The translations under genes and the position numbers were made by a program. A stretch of 64,000 nucleotides of DNA from NCBI GenBank assembly GCA_030847615.1, contig JAUMIR010000002.1, positions 117,064,309 through 117,128,308 on the forward strand, written 5' to 3'. How positions within the stretch are numbered: position 1 is the stretch's first letter; every line of letters begins with the position of its first letter. The notes beneath the pieces are model-generated. The model searched no databases. It was given only the letters and a program-made list of their open reading frames with translations, and was not told the DNA's origin. Origin of the DNA: Gambelia wislizenii. Its lineage: Eukaryota > Chordata > Lepidosauria > Squamata > Crotaphytidae. This document shows, piece by piece, positions 1-11,149 of the stretch.

Positions 1-1081
1 ATTACCATAGCAAATATTATTGGGGAGAGTGGGCAGCCTTGTCTCGTTCCCCTAGTTAGGTTTATTTGTTCTGTCTTACCATCATTTATTATTACTATTG
101 CTTTATTTTTTTTATACAATTGGTCAATCACACCCCTAAATTTTTCTCCAAATCCAAATGTTTTCATTATGTTTTTTATAGCTGGCCATTCCACACAATC
201 AAAAGCTTTAAATATATCTATAGCTATAAGCCCTGCTTTAATTTTCCTTCTTCTAATTGTTTCTATTAAATTTATTACTCTTCCAGTTAGATTAGCCATC
301 TGTCTTCCTTCTATAAATCCACATTGGTCTTTTTGTAGATATTTGTACATAAATTTATTCATCCTTTTCGCCATTATTGCTGTTAGTATTTTTGCATCTT
401 GATTTATTAATGATATTGGTCTATATGATTCTGGGTCTGTCAAATCTTTATCTGGTTTTGGGATTAGTATAATCAGAGATTGTTTCCATGATTGTGGGAT
501 CTCATCTCCTTTTAAAATGTTATTATATAATTCTTTCATTCTAGGTATTAATATACTTTTAAATATTTTATAATATTCAGTTCCCAAACCATCTTCTCCT
601 GGAACCTTCCCTAATTTCAATTTATTTATAATATCTCCTATTTCCTGTTCTGTTATTGGTTTTTCCATTAATTCTCTCTCCTCCTCACTAATTATATCCT
701 TACAATTTTCCTGTATATATTTCTCTAAGTTTTTCGGTGAATCGCCTGCTGAATACAATGTTTGATAATATTCTTGAAATATCTTTAATTTATCTTTCAT
801 CAAGTTACTTTTTCCCCTTTTTCATATTTAATAATTCCAATCAAACTTTTAGATTTCTTTATTTGTGTAGCTCTTGCTAACATTCTAGAATTTTTATTAC
901 TATATTCAAAAAAATCTCTTTTCATAAATAACAGATTTCTTTTTGCTGTTTCTATATCTTCCTTTTCTAACTCTTTCCTCTTTGCTTGTATTAATACGTG
1001 GATCTGTTTATCTCTGTTTCTAAAATATTCTTTTTCTAGACCCTTAATTTCCTCTTCTAGTTTCTTCCTACCTACACCCTT
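1..1081 (-). pseudogene. L1 LINE ORF2 fragment (linker and reverse transcriptase)
   Basis: Read on the minus strand this is the linker and first half of the reverse transcriptase of an L1 ORF2 protein, which copies L1 RNA at nicked chromosomal DNA. Positions 800-1081 encode a Lys/Glu-rich helical linker. Downstream frames give SYRPISLINQDAKIL, then AIDIFKAFDCVEW (RT motif A, about 169-245) and TRQGCPLSPIIF (about 1-60). The element runs off the left edge. At its 5' side it stops abruptly at a foldback repeat, so it is 5' truncated or interrupted there. Several frames are needed to follow the protein, so it is dead. Confidence 0.85.
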
Positions 1082-1392
1082 TTCAGCAGCCTGGTCTTTC
1101 ACCTTCTTCCCCCAGCTGGGCAAGCTGGCCTCTACATGCCTGAAGCTGGGATATGATTGCCGGATTGCTTTTTGATGATCTGCTTCCAGGCTCCCCCCAA
1201 CCAGCAGCTGGGGTTCCCTGGAAAACCATCAAGAGTAATCGCTCCAGACTGGGTGGTGGTGGTGGAAATGGAAGTGGATTGTCAAAAAGCAATCCAGCAA
1301 CCCCATCCTGGCTCCAGGCACAGAGAGACCAGCCTGCCCTGCTGGGGAGTGGGGGTGAGGGAAGGTAAAAGACAAAGCTGCTGAAAAGGGTG
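1075..1392. repeat. Foldback element with about 110-bp inverted arms
   Basis: The left edge, starting CACCCTTTTCAGCAGC at 1075, is repeated in inverted form at 1361-1392. The similarity continues inward for roughly 100 bases, including GGATTGCTTTTTGA in both arms. The two arms could pair into a long hairpin with a GGTGGTGGTGG-containing centre. The block is GC-rich, unlike the AT-rich L1 it abuts. This is the layout of a foldback or MITE-type DNA element. I cannot assign a superfamily, and I see no clear target duplication because L1 sequence does not resume on the right. Confidence 0.6.
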
Positions 1393-1679
1393 TACAGCTG
1401 TAGACAACCCATATAGCAACTGGCTTCGGGAGGCTGTTGACGATCGCTCATCCTCCTCTCCTCCTGAAGTGTGGAGCTGTTGTGTGAATGTGCACTTGGT
1501 GGCCCCAGGCTTCAGGAGGGGGGGCAGGGCAGCAGCTGTGGGTCTGGGACCTAGGCACACATTCTTAGTACTCCTCCCCTCAGGGGAGCCCCCTGTCTGT
1601 TTGTGCTGCGTCTGGGGCTTCGTCCGGATTTTTCCAAAAAATCTGCACGGCGTGTAAAAAAGTGTGACTGTTTGAACAC
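1393..1679. other. GC-rich unassigned segment
   Basis: About 290 bases of GC-rich sequence lie between the foldback element and the hAT-like repeat. It may be the 5' part of the following repeat, but it does not align by eye with the second copy near 42600. I see no gene in it. Confidence 0.3.
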
Positions 1680-2060
1680 TCACGTTCACAAACATACCAA
1701 CAGGCAATGTAATGTGATTGGCTGGATGAGCACAGGGGGTGGGGATAGCAAAGAAGGAAAGAGGCAGCAATTGCCATGTTGGATTTTTGGCTGAGCGAGG
1801 GTCCAAATGGCGATTTTATACTCTTAAAAAAATTTTTTTTTTGTTGTAAACATGAAATAATGCCTGTGTGCACTGTGGGAAGCTTTTTTTTTTTAATGGT
1901 GGTGGCAGATTTACAATCGTGAGTAAATAACTCGCGGCAGCCAGCTGGCTAGGGGGTCAAGTGCAGTTTAGGGGGGAGTTTTGGTCATGTAGGCTGTTCG
2001 CATTGTTGCGAACGCCTACCTTTTCAGACATGTTTCTATATTTTCCCCTTATAAAGACAG
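1680..2060 (+). mobile_element. Non-autonomous hAT-like repeat, copy A (partial)
   Basis: This stretch matches the right half of the 622-bp element at 42601-43222. Shared landmarks in the same order are a cAGGCAATGTAATgTGATTGGCTGG block, GGGGGTGGGG, a block like CCATgTTGGATTtttgGCT, a run of T or A, GCCAGCTGG, GTTTAGGGGGG and CATGTAGGC. No protein is encoded. The left terminus is not recognisable here, so this copy is either 5' degraded or joined to other DNA. Confidence 0.5.
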
Positions 2061-2163
2061 GACCTACTTTAAAAGCTGAATTCAAAGAAAAATCCTTTAT
2101 TAACTTTGGGCAGACATCAGCAGAGAATACTGATTCCTTTCTGACAAGGAAGTTAATTTTCTG

Positions 2164-3780
2164 TTGCCATTTACAAATATGGAGCTAGCGGAGAAGGCTT
2201 TCCCTTGTTATACCTTTATAAAAAATAAATACTGTAGTAAGCTGAATGAAGTTCCAGATTTAAGACTGTATCCTAAACCAGTTGAACCTGATTTAAAAAA
2301 ACGATGTGCCTCAAAACAAGCTCCAAGATTGTGGAAGTTCCTTGTGAGCATCATCAATGCATCCTTCAGGGAAGGATATATTCCATCATGTCTAAAGGAG
2401 GTGGCTGTTAAGCCTATTCTGAAAAAACCTTCCCTGGACCCCCTGGATATGAAAAATTATAGGCCAGTCTCTTTATCACCATTTTTGAGCAAGGTGATGG
2501 AGAGGGCGGTTGCTCTTCAACTCCAAGCTGTCTTGGATGAAACCGATTACCTAGACCCATTTCAAACTGGCTTCAGGACAGGCTTTGGGGTTGAGACTGC
2601 CATGGTTGCCTTGACCGACGATCTGTGTCTGAGCATTGACAGGGGTAGTGTGACCTTGTTGGTGCTCCTAGACCTCTCAGCGGCTTTTGATACGATAGAT
2701 CACAGCATTCTTCTGGATCGCCTGAGGGAGTTAGGCATCGGAGGCACTGCTTTGCAGTGGTTCCGGTCCTTCCTCTCGGGCAGGTCCCAGAGAGTGCTGC
2801 TCGGGGACAGTAGCTCCAGTAAAAGGGAGCTCACCTGTGGAGTACCACAGGGTGCTATTCTGTCCCCGATGTTATTTAACATCTATATGAAGCTGCTGGG
2901 TGAGATCATTTGGAGTTACGGAGCTGGGTGTTATCAGTATGCTGATGACACTCAGATCTATTTCTCTGTATCTCGTTTGTCGGCCTCGAATTCTGACAGC
3001 ATCTCTTCTCTCAATGAATGTCTTCGGGCAGTAATGGGCTGGATGAGGAAAAACAGATTTAGACTGAATCCAGACAAGACGGAGGTGCTCACGGTAGCGG
3101 CCCTGAAACCAAGAACTGAGTTGCAACCTCCAGTCTTGGATGGGGTCACACTCTCCTCCAGTGACTGTGTTCGCAGTCTGGGGGTGCTCCTTGACTCGTT
3201 GCTCCTGATGACAAATCAGGTAAATGCGACAGTCAGGAGCACTTGTTATCAGCTTCGGCTGATACGCCAGCTGCACCCTTTTCTGGAAGTAAGGATCTTG
3301 AGACTGTTGTGCATGCGCTGGTAACTTCACATCTTGATTTCTGTAATGCACTCTACATGGGGCTACCCTTGTGCTTGGTTCAGAAATTACAGCTGATACA
3401 AAATATGGCAGCCAGGCTTGTCTCTGGAACATCTAGGAGGGACCACATTACTCCGGTTTTGAGGTCCCTCCACTGGCTGCCTATCAGCTTCCGGGCCCAG
3501 TACAAGGTGTTGATTATCACCTTTAAAGCCCTAAATAGCTTGGGTCCAAGCTATCTCAGGGACCGCCTTCTCCCTTATAATCCTCCCCGCGCTCTCCGGT
3601 CCTCTGGGAGGAATTTGTTGCAGCCACAAAAATCTAGGCTTGCGACCACCTCCCAGAGGGCTTTCTCAGCTGTCACCCCCAAATTGTGGAACGGCCTGCC
3701 AGATGAGATCCGCTTATTGACATCGTTAGACAGCTTTTAAAGGGCTGTCAAGACGGATCTCTTCAGGCAGGCTTTTCTGG
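2164..3780 (+). pseudogene. L2-type LINE reverse transcriptase, frameshifted
   Basis: This is the C-terminal two thirds of an L2/CR1-group LINE protein. The first frame (2164-about 3300) carries NYRPVSLSPFLSKVMERAV, the motif-A region LVLLDLSAAFDTIDH, GVPQGAILSPMLFNIY and the catalytic box YADDTQIYF. The frame then shifts near 3295 and the protein continues to 3740 with SHLDFCNALYMGLP, RDHITPVLRSLHWLP and TPKLWNGLPDEIR, the usual post-RT region of this clade. The endonuclease is missing, so this is a 5'-truncated copy. The frameshift and an early stop at 3739 show it is inactive. L2 is favoured over CR1 by the 3' tail described next. Confidence 0.85.
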
Positions 3781-4016
3781 AATAGCTAATCCCGGCCTCA
3801 GGAACCCCCTTTGGAAGTTGATTCTGGAGCTCCTAACTGTTGCTGCTCGCTAGGAAGGGTTTTTTAATAACAATTGTATTATATGGTGATTTTAATTTGT
3901 ATTGATTTAATAATGTTCTAAGGGGGGGAAGGGATTTTGAGTTGTTTTATATTATATATTATTTTACTGTTGTAAGCCGCCCCAATTGTTCGCAGAGGGG
4001 CGGGATATAAATAAAT
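3781..4016 (+). mobile_element. L2-type LINE 3' untranslated region and tail
   Basis: After the coding relic comes a short 3' UTR ending in GTAAGCCGCCCC ... GGGCGGGATATAAATAAA. This hairpin-like tail is characteristic of L2-group LINEs and the SINEs that borrow their ends. It runs directly into an ATT microsatellite, the usual 3' terminus of such copies. Confidence 0.75.
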
Positions 4017-4041
4017 TTTATTATTATTATTATTATTATTA
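4017..4041. repeat. (TTA)n microsatellite
   Basis: About eight TTA units terminate the L2 copy. They are probably its own replicated 3' repeat rather than an independent expansion. Confidence 0.85.
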
Positions 4042-5179
4042 CTCTTACATCTCCTCTAGTTTTCTGGCATCTTGCCAGGACAACAGATAAATGGCACTAA
4101 CCCATCTATTCATGATTTCAGATCATGTCGGTACAGGCGCTTTCATAACAGACCCAGAAGGGAGTGTCTTCACAGCATACAAGGGATATCAAGAAAGGAA
4201 TGATATGTTTTATTAAAGCTTGGGAAATAAGTGAGTGAATGAATATGGAGAAGGTTTTCTCCCTCTCTTATGCAATTAAGCTAATGGTGGAATGTCCAGG
4301 ATAAAAGGAAGTACAATTTACCGTTGATTTACGACATTTGCTGCCACAAGGTGTAATAAAGGACACCTACTTTCTCATGTAGATGATGAAAAAACTCCTC
4401 ATAGAATGTGAGGAAAATACCTTTTGTTCCAATGAGATCCTGTGGTGATTCACCGTTTTCAGAAGGAGGTTTCAGAAAACTGCAAAAACTACATGGGAAA
4501 AGCCTTTGTAGCTTTTCCTGTATTTTTAAAAATAATGCATGGGAATTTGCATTAGCACTTATTAGGACAACCGATTCGCATTGCTGTGCATTCTGGAAGT
4601 CAAAAGCTGATTGGTTGGACGTGTGTGGGTGGTGGGGTGGGCTTGCCAGCAACTAAGTTGCCAGAAACACCATTTTTGGGTTTCGTGGGAGTGATTGTGC
4701 ACATTTTTGCAGCAGGAAGGCAACCAAACAGCTTTTTCAAGCAGAAGGTCACATTTGCGCACCTTTTAAAACCAGTGCACTGACGGCAACTTGTGGAGAA
4801 TAAAAACATGAGTAATTCACTCGCAGCCACCATCTTGATTCACAGGCATACCTCTGTGTGAACTTCAAACATGGATAACTTTGCATATCAGTGATCTTGT
4901 CCAAAAACCATGGAGACAAATGGACACTGCTGAGATTTTGTGTTAATGCGCAACAATCCACATTATATCACTTCACTTAGATGACCACCCCCACTTGAAT
5001 GACTTATGGGAATTAGACATATTCATGGAGGAAAAGCTATCAGTGGCTACTAGTCATGATGGCTATAGGCTAACTCTAGCATCAGAAGCAGTGTACACTC
5101 AATACCAGTTGCAGGAGAACATGGTTGGGAGAATATAATTTCACTCAAGTTCTGTTTGTGGACTTTCTAATAATAATAA
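4042..5179. other. Unassigned; possible third, very decayed hAT-like copy
   Basis: No coding gene is visible. Around 4590-4870 there are hints of the family seen at 1680 and 42601: CTGATTGGtTGG, GTGGGGTGGG, ACTCGCaGCCACCATcTTGATTC. The similarity is patchy and I would not insist on it. The remainder is ordinary AT-rich DNA. Confidence 0.25.
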
Positions 5180-5262
5180 GCATTAGGTTTGCCAACTATG
5201 GGAAACGGAATGCTGGACTAGATAGGCCTTTGGTCTTACCCAGAACAGCTTTTCTTATGCTC
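5180..5262 (+). mobile_element. CR1-type LINE 3' end fragment
   Basis: The phrase GGAATGCTGGACTAGATAGGCC followed by TTGGTCT and TTCTTATGCTC is the 3'-terminal signature of CR1-group LINEs in reptiles. Only the last 80 bases are present. I know this from the family, not from a search. Confidence 0.5.
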
Positions 5263-6014
5263 CTATGCTGATGCCCTGTATTTTTCAAAGAATTTTATAT
5301 CAGGGCAGAATCTCTATTATCATTCTCATCATGACAGGAGAATGTTGGTTTAACAAACTAGTCTGTGGGAAGATATCATTCCTTTCTTACTACAGACAAG
5401 CTCTCTGTGATACAAGGATGAGAATACAGATTCTGTCCTCAAGTAACAGAGCTTTCTCTGTTTTGAACAGAGACAGCACCTACTTGAATAAAACATATTC
5501 TGTGCTTTTTGTATTTCTGCACAGATTCTTCCAGCCTTGTCTTATGTGGCTTGAGTACAAGAAATGATGTTTATACATGGTATGTGTGTGTGTGTGTTGG
5601 GAGGTTATATTGGTCATTTATTAACCCATATCGCACCACTCCCTTCATCTGAAATATAGGTATCAAGAGGGTTCATACTGGCTGTGAACAGGTGCAGTGT
5701 GCCTTGTGGGTGCATTGTGAGAGTGCAAAATGAATACATTTCAAATCTTGAACCACATCATGTTCTGTTTTGAAGTCTCTGGCCAAGCTAAGGGCTATCC
5801 AGGTCCTATTTGCTCAGGCAGCTGTGTGGTAATTTTTGTCACTCTCATAGGCCAAGGGCAACAGGGAAATAGCACCTTACCTATGCTCAACTCTGCCTTC
5901 TTCCTATGTGGATGAAACTGATTAAGCACCCTGGAAATCTATGAATTGAAAGGTGGTACATAATCTAAGCAAGTAAACAGCTCAAACAAACAGAACAGAT
6001 GATGCATCTATAGC
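5263..6014. other. Unassigned DNA with a (GT)n tract
   Basis: No gene or clear repeat is visible apart from a short GT repeat at about 5582-5598. Short open frames here lack any recognisable motif or codon bias. Confidence 0.4.
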
Positions 6015-6165
6015 AGGGCTCATCGGGGAGGCAAATGTCATGCACACCCTGCTGGTGACCTTCTCAGAGTCATGCAGCTGGCCACTGTGGGACACAGGAT
6101 GCTGGACCAGATGGCACCTTGGCCTGATCCAGCAGGGCTCTATTGATGTTCTAGTACACAGTCAT
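6015..6165 (+). mobile_element. CR1-type LINE 3' end fragment
   Basis: The segment runs GGGAGGCAAATGTCATGCAC, CTGGTGACCTTC, GGATGCTGGACCAGATGG, GGCCTGATCCAGCAGGGCTC. This is a longer version of the same CR1-group 3' end seen at 5180. It is non-coding and 5' truncated. Confidence 0.55.
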
Positions 6166-7084
<919 letters not shown>

Positions 7085-7300
7085 ATGGAGCCCTTGTGGA
7101 GCAGTGGTTAAATGCTGGTACTGCAGCCACAATGTTGTGAGTTTGATCCCAAGGGCTCCAAGGTTCACTCAGCCTTCCATCCTTTCGTAGGTCGGTAAAA
7201 TGAGTACGCAGCTTGTGGGAGCAATTAGCTAACACACATTGTAAACCGCTTAGGGAGTGCTTTGCACTGATAAGTGGTACAGAAATATAAATGTTATTGC
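7085..7300 (+). mobile_element. Sauria-type tRNA-derived SINE
   Basis: The tRNA-like head has a pol III A box (GGAGCAGTGGTTAAATGCTGG) and a B box (GTTTGATCCCAAGG). It is followed by CCTTCCATCC..TCGTAGGTCGGTAAAATGAGTA and the tail TTGTAAACCGCTTAGGGAGTGC...ATAAATGTTATTGCTA. That tail is shared with BovB/RTE LINEs, whose machinery mobilises Sauria SINEs. The copy is nearly full length. A second copy lies at 17502. Confidence 0.85.
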
Positions 7301-7382
7301 TAACAATTTGTAAGCTGCTCTGAGAGCCTTTGTGGCTGAAGAGCAGGGTATAAATACTCTAAATAAATAAATAAATAAATAG
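7301..7382 (+). mobile_element. L2-type LINE/SINE 3' tail with (AAAT)n
   Basis: TTGTAAGCTGCTCTGAGAGCC, then GGCTGAAGAGCAGGGTATAAA and an AAAT repeat, follow the Sauria SINE without a gap. This is an L2-group 3' end. The same tail occurs inverted at 7915. Confidence 0.65.
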
Positions 7383-7689
7383 AATAAATATATTGGACAG
7401 CATGAATTCTGCTGCCCTCCCTCCTCCCTAATCTTGTGCCTAATGCCAGTGTAGAGAGGCCAGCAGCTTGCCTAGAAAAGTAGGTTAGGGGGACATGAGT
7501 GTAACACTCTGATATTTTGTCTGAAGGAGGGGCAGACATGTGTAGAAAAAGATATCAACCAATAACTAGAGCTGTAAAATTTCCAGAAATTTTGAAACTG
7601 AGGAAATTTTTCCCAAGGTGTTTTTTTTTAGAAAAAAAGAAGAAGATTTTCAAAAATATAGAAAAAAGCAACATTAGCCCTCTCTACAG
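7383..7689. other. Unassigned DNA
   Basis: This is AT-rich sequence with poly-T and poly-A runs near 7620-7650. No feature is recognised. Confidence 0.4.
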
Positions 7690-8345
7690 AGTGAAAGTCA
7701 CAACATTACTAATTCTGGAGAATAATACAGCCTTCTTACAAGCTCTGAGAGACAGGCTTTTATTGGCGTATCAACAGTCTCCAAACCTCAAACAACTTCT
7801 CACAACAGGATATATGAAATGGATGGTAATACAAGGACAAGACCCTGCCACAAACTCAGATGCCAACTCTGTCCCCACATCTACTCTCGGAGCAATATTA
7901 CAGGGACCAATAATATCAGAGGTGCATTTTATTTATTTATACCCCGCTCTTCAGCCACAAGGCTACCAGAGCGGCTTACAAATTGTTTTAAGCAATCGCC
8001 ATTTCCACATCTACACTGCATTAAGCAGTTTCCAATGTGTGTTAGCTAATTTACTTGTTCTTCCTCCAATGTGATACACACTATCCTATGTCAGCAATGT
8101 CCCTCTACGTAGTACATTTAACAAACATGACAGTCTCTATGCAAGAGGATAAATGAACACAAATCTGACATTAGCTGACATTAACTGACAAAAAACAGCT
8201 GAAAAGCATTTCAGCCTTCCTGGACATATATTATGGGATTTACAGGTCAAACGATCCTTGAACAAGGAGATTACAAAGGAAGACTAGAAAGAGAAACAGC
8301 TGAACTGAATTATATTCACAAATTCCAACCTATTAGCAGAGGTTC
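7690..8345 (+). pseudogene. Penelope-like retroelement C-terminal fragment
   Basis: The frame at 7750-7920 encodes DRLLLAYQQSPNLKQLL and then, in another frame, TRPCHKLRCQLCPHIYSRS followed by ITGTNNI. This Cys-rich stretch sits between the RT and the GIY-YIG endonuclease in Penelope-like elements. Further on, degraded pieces such as LYARG-INEHKSDI and the later KHFSLPGH, ERETAELNYIHKFQPIS match the order of the endonuclease and its C-terminus. An antisense L2-type tail interrupts the middle. Multiple frames are required, so the copy is dead. The assignment rests on motif order recalled from the family. Confidence 0.65.
7915..7995 (-). mobile_element. L2-type 3' tail, antisense
   Basis: TTTATTTATTTATACCCCGCTC followed by TTCAGCCACAAGGCTACCAGAGCGGCTTACAA is the reverse complement of the tail at 7301. 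It is a short insertion inside the Penelope-like relic. Confidence 0.65.
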
Positions 8346-8408
8346 AAAGGATAATGGTTTTATGGTGCACTACATATATTAAGATATGAGTCTTCACTAC
8401 TGCATATA

Positions 8409-8788
8409 CAGTAGCACCCCCGTATCCGCTGATTTGCCAACTGCAGATTCAATTATCCACTGTTGGTGATGGCGGGGGGAAGGGATCTTGCCTGCCCCAT
8501 CTCTTCCCCCGGGAGAGCTCCTGTCACCATGGCAGTGATCGCAGGGGCGAAGGGGGAAGGGAGGGCCAGGAGGGATCTTGCCTGCCCCGTCCCTTTCCCT
8601 GGGAGAGATCCTGTCACCATGGCAGCAATCTCAGGGGTGAAGGGGGGGAGGGAGCTTGCTTCCCCCTTCCTCCGGGAGAGCTCTTGCAGCAGCGGTGGGG
8701 TGGAGGATGGTGTCTGCTATTATCCGCGGATTTCACCATCCGCAGTGGGGCCCAGAACCAATCCCCCATGGATATGGGGATCCTACTG
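8409..8788 (+). mobile_element. TA-flanked Tc1/mariner-pogo-type MITE with internal tandem repeat
   Basis: The left end CAGTAGCACCCCCGTATCC is the inverted complement of the right end (CAGTAGGATCCCCATATCC on the minus strand). TA lies on both sides at 8407-8408 and 8789-8790. The sub-terminal ATCCGCTGATT ... GCAGATTCAATTATCC and ATCCGCGGATT segments are typical of pogo/Tigger-type non-autonomous elements. The centre (about 8470-8700) is a GC-rich minisatellite of roughly three 85-base units. Each unit reads like GGGATCTTGCCTGCCCC ... GGGAGAG-TCCTGTCACCATGGCAG. No transposase is present. Confidence 0.8.
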
Positions 8789-10682
8789 TATAACAATTTT
8801 GACTCCAAGGAAACTGACTTTTGAGAAGCAGATTTATTGCTTTCACATATCAATATTAACTGACCATTCTAAAGATCTGAAAGACCTGTATCACATTACG
8901 CAGTACTTTAGAGTGAGATTCATGTTTTGCATCATCTGGTTCCTATCCCCCTTCCACAACTGTATAAACATGCTTAATAACCTGATGCTTTAATATCAGT
9001 CTGTACTTCATTTGAAGAATAAAATAAAATAAAAACCAGTTAGTCTTAAAAGTGCTGCTGCATTTTTTTTCTCCCCCCCCTTCCTTTTCTCTTTTTTATG
9101 TTACTTTAGGAACATAAAATGCATTATGTGTAATTTGGTTTGGCATGTTTAATTTAGTAAAAATATAGCTTATTTCCAAAAAAATAATTAAAAATTGAAT
9201 TCACATTTTAAAACTTTACTTAAAAGTGGTATATAGACCAACCAACCAATCATCCTTCATTGTTCCAAGCAGATATAAAGCACACATTCCCATAAAAAGA
9301 AACGAGGAAAAAAAAAAAAAACCAAGACAAGGGAGTACAATGTGCACACAGTGTGACACAAACACTTACCTGTTACATAGCTTTTAGAAATAAGGTAGGA
9401 GTAATACAGGAACACCTTGTCTCAAATAATTTATGGCTCATTTTAAAAGCAAATCTTCCATGACCCATTTCCCCCCATTTTTCTGGGAGGACAGGGCTTA
9501 GGGGAAAACTGGGGTTCCCCCCCCCTTTTTTTTTCTGGACCTTCACGTCTCTACCAATGGCAAAAGAAGCACAGGCTTTTTTCTCTTCCTCTCCATCATG
9601 GCAGGCACAAAACAACCATTTCCCCATAATGTACCTATTCAGCTCCCAAGATTTAAGGTAGAAGAAAGATCATGGACAGAGGCAACAACTTCTGGACAGC
9701 AGCAAAACCTTGTTGGAATGGAGTCAGAGGTCTCAGCTATTCGGACAATGAAAGCAAAGTTTGCTTCTTTTCCTCTCCACTTTAGTCAGCACAAAACCTG
9801 GCAACTGTGAAGTGTACTCCAGGGCCTTCAAGCAGCCAAGGGTTGTTAAATACTCAGTGACTGTATGAATATGCTTCTTGAATTTTGAACTAACCTTATG
9901 CATTCCAAGGGTCACTGCCTGCATTCTTATGCTTCAGTCCCCACTTTATGCTGCAACAACTTTATTTTGAAGCATTCACTAACATTATCCATCATACTTC
10001 AGGGCAGAAAGCAACCTTCACAAATTGTGAGATACACGCTGACCAAAAGACTATCTTGGGAAATATTACAAGAAGCAGAATTTTCTAACATGACTCTTTG
10101 GCTTATGCATTCTCCCTCCCGAAAAAGAGATAACAACCCATCCCTCAGAATCTCTTCAAAGAAACCCAAATTCTGTACCAAGAAAAGCTGAATTCTGTAA
10201 GATGCAGTAATAAAGAATATAAAAAAGAAATCTGCAATTGTTTCTCCTAGTCCTGGAGTGGGTTTATAACATTATAAAAGACATGGACACATTGTACCCC
10301 ATCAACACACCTCATTCAGGCACTACTTTGAAACACCTGAGATTTCACTATGCAATGTCCCACACATATTCAAATTTACCTTTGCAGCTGTTAACATGAA
10401 TTTTTTGAAAAGAGAAATAAAAGCTAGGTGCATCATGAAGTAAACTCCCATATTCTACATGACAGTCTTTGTTTTTCCGTCAGTTGTGTAAAATAATGGG
10501 GTTCAATCTAGGCGTACTTAGTAGCATACCAAGCGTATTTGACACCCGGTGTGGATCATTTTTTAAAACACCTCCTTCCCAATAAAATTATTTTCAGTAA
10601 TAATCATGAAAAGAAATGAACAGTAATGGCCAGAAAAGAAATGCAGCCATTGAAAATTCACTTTTATTGAACTTTGTGTATA
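8789..10682. other. Unassigned DNA; one retroelement tail
   Basis: At 9030-9066 AAAACCAGTTAGTCTTAAAAGTGCTGCTGCA resembles the 3' tail linked to the repeat at 14830. Homopolymer runs lie at 9064-9090 and near 9310. The rest, including several short open frames near 9400-10190, shows no recognisable domain or splice-bounded exon. Confidence 0.4.
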
Positions 10683-10917
10683 CAGTCAGCACTCCATATC
10701 CATGGATTCTTTATCCACAGATTCAGCCATCCAAAATATTAAAAAAAAAAAAATCCAAAAAGCAAACCTTACCGTTTGCCGTTTTATATAAGGGACACAA
10801 TTTTACTGTACCATTCTATATAATGGGACTTGAGCATCCATAGACTTTGGTATCCATGAGGGTGGGTGGGTGGATGGGTGCTGGAACCAAACCACAGCTG
10901 ATACCAAGGGCCCACTG
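10683..10917 (+). mobile_element. TA-flanked pogo/Tigger-type MITE
   Basis: The element begins CAGTCAGCACTCCATATCCATGG and ends ATACCAAGGGCCCACTG, with TA at 10681-10682 and 10918-10919. Internal CCGTTTGCCGTTTTATATAAGGG and TATAATGGGACTTGAGCATCC are the usual internal signatures of this group. It is non-coding and about 235 bp long. Confidence 0.8.
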
Positions 10918-11149
10918 TATAATCATGCCAGTAAAAGAAATAAGTAAAATAAATAAATAAAATAATAAGAATAAAATATTACAGTGAAAAAAAGAGAAAA
11001 AAGTAATGGATTAATATGTTTAAATTACATTAATGTATTTTTTGGAAAAGGGGGGAAATTTATTGAATGTATGTTGGCAATATAATCCCTAGCGCCTCTT
11101 CTTTTCCTGAACCCAGCTTGGCTATCTGGCATTTCTTATTCTATACATG
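10918..11149. other. A-rich unassigned DNA
   Basis: This is an A/T-rich stretch with AAAT and GAAAA runs between a MITE and an RTE relic. No feature is recognised. Confidence 0.4.

Noticed and set aside
1282..1806. A 174-codon minus-strand frame
   Set aside because: It crosses the boundary between the foldback element and the hAT-like repeat, so it cannot be one gene.
2872..3432. A 186-codon minus-strand frame
   Set aside because: It is the antisense shadow of the L2 reverse transcriptase, which has clear motifs on the plus strand.
7085..7160. A tRNA gene
   Set aside because: A and B boxes are present, but they head a Sauria SINE with the characteristic tail, and no cloverleaf is maintained.
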